From contig JBALVL010000001.1 of assembly GCA_036961355.1 (NCBI GenBank), positions 1-64,000 of the forward strand: 64,000 nucleotides of DNA, read 5' to 3'. Positions within the stretch are counted from its first letter, which is position 1, and each line of letters starts with the position of its first letter. This DNA comes from Motiliproteus sp036961355. GTDB taxonomy: Bacteria; Pseudomonadota; Gammaproteobacteria; Pseudomonadales; Balneatricaceae. The position numbers and the translations under genes are program-made. Shown piece by piece: positions 61,278 to 64,000 of the stretch. The notes below the pieces were generated by a model. That model ran no database searches, was not told the DNA's origin, and saw only the letters and a list, made by a program, of their open reading frames with translations.

Positions 61278-61910
61278 TTAAGCGGGTGTTCCACTGTGAA
61301 AACGAAATTGGCTATCGGGAGCCTCGATTAACTCACGCTCAACCTCACCCAGCGCTTCGACGCGAGGCGTAATATCTTCGTCTGCATATAGCTGAGCCAG
61401 TGATAGATAATCGCGATAATGCCGAGATTCGGATTTGAGCAGTGACAGATAAAAACGCTGTAAGTCTTCATCTAAATGCGGAGCCAGCTTGGCAAACCGC
61501 TCACACGACCGCGCTTCGATGTAAGCACCAATAATCAGCTTATCCACCAGCGCTGCCGGCTCATAGGTACGTACGTGCTTCTGAAAGCCCGCACCGTAAC
61601 GCGATGCGGTGACATGGTCATAGTGGACACCACGTTTATTCATGATCGCCAACACCTGGGTAAAGTGCAGTAACTCTTCACGCGCCAACCGCGCCATTTT
61701 GATCAGCAGTTCGCCACGTTCGCGATATTTGTGAATCAAACTCATCGCCATGCTGGCCGCTTTCTTCTCGCAATTGGCATGATCGATCAGCAGGATATCC
61801 TGCTGCTGCAGCGCAACGTCGACCCACCCATCGGGGGTTTGGCATTGCAGAAACTGATAAATAGGATCGAGCAGCTTTTGGTGGGCAGGGTTAAGCGCAG
61901 GAACAGTCAT
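61278..61910 (-). CDS. miaE: tRNA 2-methylthio-N6-isopentenyladenosine-37 hydroxylase
   Basis: 210 residues, ferritin-like di-iron monooxygenase that hydroxylates ms2i6A at tRNA position 37. The iron ligands lie in LLIDHANCEKKAASMAM (E..H), LAREELLHFTQVL (E..H), ARSCERFAKLA and SESRHYRDYLSLA (E..H). The start ATG 61910 (MTVPALNPA) is preferred over the frame start at 61931. It converges with the HDOD gene. Confidence 0.94.
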   Translation of the reverse strand: MTVPALNPAHQKLLDPIYQFLQCQTPDGWVDVALQQQDILLIDHANCEKKAASMAMSLIHKYRERGELLIKMARLAREELLHFTQVLAIMNKRGVHYDHVTASRYGAGFQKHVRTYEPAALVDKLIIGAYIEARSCERFAKLAPHLDEDLQRFYLSLLKSESRHYRDYLSLAQLYADEDITPRVEALGEVERELIEAPDSQFRFHSGTPA

Positions 61911-62111
61911 GAAATCACTCGGCAGACCCAAACAAATTCGTCAGGTGGCATAAATTGATAGAGGCGTAAACAAACCACATTCTCAAACGGTTTAGCCGCT
62001 ATGTCGAGATACAGACCAATATAATTAATCTGCATAACGATCATAACCTATAGAAATACCTTTTATTTTCAACAATTAACACTCATACACAGCCAAAGTA
62101 TTAGGCCTGAG

Positions 62112-62123
62112 ATTGTCGACAAT
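62112..62123. promoter_or_regulatory. ATTGTCGACAAT palindrome near acnB promoter
   Basis: A perfect 12-bp palindrome whose TTGT-CG-ACAA form resembles operators of GntR/FadR-like regulators. It ends two bases before the predicted -35 of acnB. Confidence 0.5.
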
Positions 62124-62125
62124 AC

Positions 62126-62154
62126 TTAACTTAATTGGCTATTTCAGCTAGAAT
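62126..62154 (+). promoter_or_regulatory. Putative sigma-70 promoter of acnB
   Basis: TTAACT (62126-62131), a 17-bp spacer and TAGAAT (62149-62154) fit a sigma-70 promoter about 100 bp before the acnB start. Confidence 0.5.
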
Positions 62155-62255
62155 CTCCACCCGCAAATATCAATCCGAACCATCGACTTTGAAAACACCG
62201 CCGGAGTCTCTGCCGCTACCACAGCGCGCCTCTGCCGGAAAACGAGGGCTATAAC

Positions 62256-64000
62256 GTGCTAGAAGCTTACCGCAAACATGCCGAAGAACGCGCTGCACTG
62301 GGCGTACCACCAAAAGCACTAGACGCAGATCAAACCGCCGCTCTGGTTGAGTTACTCAAAAACCCGCCTGCTGGCGAAGAGCAGTTCATCACCGACCTGC
62401 TGGAAAACCGTGTCCCTGCCGGTGTTGACCAGGCTGCTTACGTTAAAGCAGGATTCCTGGCTGCTGTTGCCAAAGGTGAAGCCACATCACCACTGATCAG
62501 CAAGATCAAGGCTGTTGAGCTACTCGGCACCATGCTGGGTGGTTACAACATCACACCGATGATCGACGCACTGGACGACAACGAGCTGGCACCGACTGCC
62601 GTTAAAGCGCTGTCTCACACCTTGCTGATGTTTGATGCTTTCCACGATGTCGAAGAGAAGATGAAAGCGGGCAACACATTCGCCAAGCAGATCATCGAAT
62701 CCTGGGCTGCTGCTGAGTGGTTTACTTCTAAGCCCGCACTGGCTGACAAGATCACCCTGACCGTCTTCAAGGTCACTGGTGAGACCAATACCGACGACCT
62801 GTCGCCGGCTCCAGACGCGTTCACCCGCCCTGATATCCCACTGCACGCTAACGCGATGCTGAAGATCGCCCGTGACGGCATCAACCCCGATGTCGACGGC
62901 ACTGTCGGTCCTATTAAGCAGATCGAAGAGCTGCAGAAGAAGGGCCATCAGCTGGCTTACATCGGCGACGTGGTTGGTACCGGTTCTTCACGTAAGTCTG
63001 CCACCAACTCAGTGCTGTGGTTCATGGGCGATGATATCCCCAACATCCCCAACAAGCGCGCTGGCGGTTACTGCTTCGGCAGCAAGATCGCTCCGATCTT
63101 CTTCAACACCATGGAAGATGCTGGCGCCCTGCCGATCGAGATGGACGTTGCCAAGATGAACATGGGCGACGTGATCGACGTTTACCCATACGAAGGTGTG
63201 GTCAAGAACGAAGCTGGCGATGTGATCAGTGAGTTCGCACTGAAGACACCGGTTCTGTTTGACGAAGTTCAGGCTGGTGGTCGTATCCCACTGATCATCG
63301 GTCGTGGCCTGACAGCCAAGGCATGTGAAGCGCTGGGCCTACCGACTACTGAACTGTTCGCCGTACCGATTGATCCAGTAGACACCGGCAAGGGTTACTC
63401 CCTGGCGCAGAAGATGGTTGGTAAAGCATGCGGCGTCGAGGGCATCCGTCCCGGCACTTACTGTGAGCCTAAGATGACCACCGTGGGTTCCCAGGACACC
63501 ACCGGCCCGATGACCCGTGACGAGCTGAAAGATCTGGCTTGCCTGGGCTTCTCAGCCGACCTGACGATGCAGTCGTTCTGCCACACTGCGGCTTACCCGA
63601 AGCCTGTTGACGTCAATACTCACCACACCCTGCCCGACTTCATCATGAACCGTGGCGGTGTTTCACTACGCCCAGGCGACGGTGTTATCCACTCTTGGCT
63701 GAACCGCATGCTGCTGCCTGACACTGTCGGCACCGGCGGCGATTCACACACCCGCTTCCCAATCGGCATCTCATTCCCAGCTGGTTCTGGCCTGGTTGCT
63801 TTCGCAGCAGCTACTGGCGTTATGCCGCTTGATATGCCTGAATCTGTACTGGTTCGTTTCAAAGGCGACATGCAACCAGGCATCACCCTGCGTGATCTGG
63901 TTAATGCTATCCCTTTCGCAGCGATCCAGAGCGGTGAGTTGACCGTAGCCAAAGAAGGCAAAAAGAACGTCTTCTCCGGCCGCATCCTTGAGATCGAAGG
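62256..64000 (+). CDS. acnB: Bifunctional aconitate hydratase B (3' end outside window)
   Basis: The first 581 codons of AcnB (full length about 865), cut by the window end. GTG 62256 is the start (MLEAYRKHAEERAALGVPPK), 8 nt after GAGG. Domains in order: N-terminal HEAT-like domain (about 1-160), swivel domain with GDVVGTGSSRKSATNSVLWF, then the start of the catalytic core with MQSFCHTAAYPKPVD and TGGDSHTRFPIGISF. The three Fe-S cluster cysteines lie mostly beyond the end. It is the main TCA-cycle aconitase and may also act as 2-methylisocitrate dehydratase. Confidence 0.96.
   Translation, partial: MLEAYRKHAEERAALGVPPKALDADQTAALVELLKNPPAGEEQFITDLLENRVPAGVDQAAYVKAGFLAAVAKGEATSPLISKIKAVELLGTMLGGYNITPMIDALDDNELAPTAVKALSHTLLMFDAFHDVEEKMKAGNTFAKQIIESWAAAEWFTSKPALADKITLTVFKVTGETNTDDLSPAPDAFTRPDIPLHANAMLKIARDGINPDVDGTVGPIKQIEELQKKGHQLAYIGDVVGTGSSRKSATNSVLWFMGDDIPNIPNKRAGGYCFGSKIAPIFFNTMEDAGALPIEMDVAKMNMGDVIDVYPYEGVVKNEAGDVISEFALKTPVLFDEVQAGGRIPLIIGRGLTAKACEALGLPTTELFAVPIDPVDTGKGYSLAQKMVGKACGVEGIRPGTYCEPKMTTVGSQDTTGPMTRDELKDLACLGFSADLTMQSFCHTAAYPKPVDVNTHHTLPDFIMNRGGVSLRPGDGVIHSWLNRMLLPDTVGTGGDSHTRFPIGISFPAGSGLVAFAAATGVMPLDMPESVLVRFKGDMQPGITLRDLVNAIPFAAIQSGELTVAKEGKKNVFSGRILEIE

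Larger units (their letters stand above)
61911..62255. other. Divergent miaE/acnB region
   Basis: 345 bases without a gene, AT-rich in the first two thirds. It carries the acnB promoter and palindrome listed separately. Confidence 0.5.

Overview
The window is chromosomal DNA of a gammaproteobacterium. Moderate GC, a Pseudomonas/Oceanospirillum-like gene order (tRNA cluster-tig-clpP-clpX-lon-hupB-ppiD; ruvCAB-ybgC-tolQRAB-pal-cpoB-queC-nadA; dapA-bamC), miaE, acnB and gamma-type outer-membrane assembly genes all point that way. A marine or aquatic relative of the Oceanospirillales is my best guess, but the species cannot be named from the sequence. I see no rRNA, CRISPR array, insertion sequence or prophage.

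Region 1 (1-13.6 kb) is the accessory part. After a CvfB-like S1 protein come seven genes that look like one uncharacterised glycan system: an 863-residue ABC exporter-like protein whose nucleotide-binding motifs are all altered, two GT4 glycosyltransferases and a histidine phosphatase on the + strand, and a WWRDDDA-type polysaccharide deacetylase plus two tandem MurG-like (COG4671-type) glycosyltransferases on the - strand. Next to it sit a membrane class III nucleotide cyclase, a cyclic-nucleotide-binding protein and an HD-domain protein, a possible cNMP signalling set.

Region 2 (13.7-26.4 kb) holds gltX; a zinc module (solitary znuA behind a clear Zur box, and a MerR regulator divergent from a short CDF transporter with a textbook 19-bp-spacer MerR promoter); a COG2509 flavoprotein and RhlE; a sulfur module (SufS-like PLP enzyme, TauE/SafE exporter, persulfide dioxygenase); a nucleoside deoxyribosyltransferase with a frameshift in an A6/T6 run; and a D-2-hydroxyacid dehydrogenase.

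Region 3 (26.5-44.5 kb) is core: bamC-dapA, bcp, perM, tusA, bepA, nadA, queC, the complete Tol-Pal set with ybgC, ruvABC, and ppiD. Region 4 (44.6-56.5 kb) is proteostasis and translation: tRNA-Asp, HU, Lon, ClpX, ClpP, trigger factor, the tRNA cluster Pro-Arg-His-Leu, FolD, CysS and GlnS. Region 5 (56.8-64 kb) has a 51-residue DRR-repeat protein, two cyclophilins (periplasmic and cytoplasmic), lpxH, a PAS-GGDEF cyclase, an HDOD protein, miaE and the first two thirds of acnB, cut by the window end.

Many genes use non-ATG or internal starts; I corrected starts where a Shine-Dalgarno and family alignment agreed. The best candidates for something new are the glycan/ABC cluster, the altered-motif ABC protein itself, the tiny DRR protein, and a frameshifted small membrane peptide near 16.5 kb.
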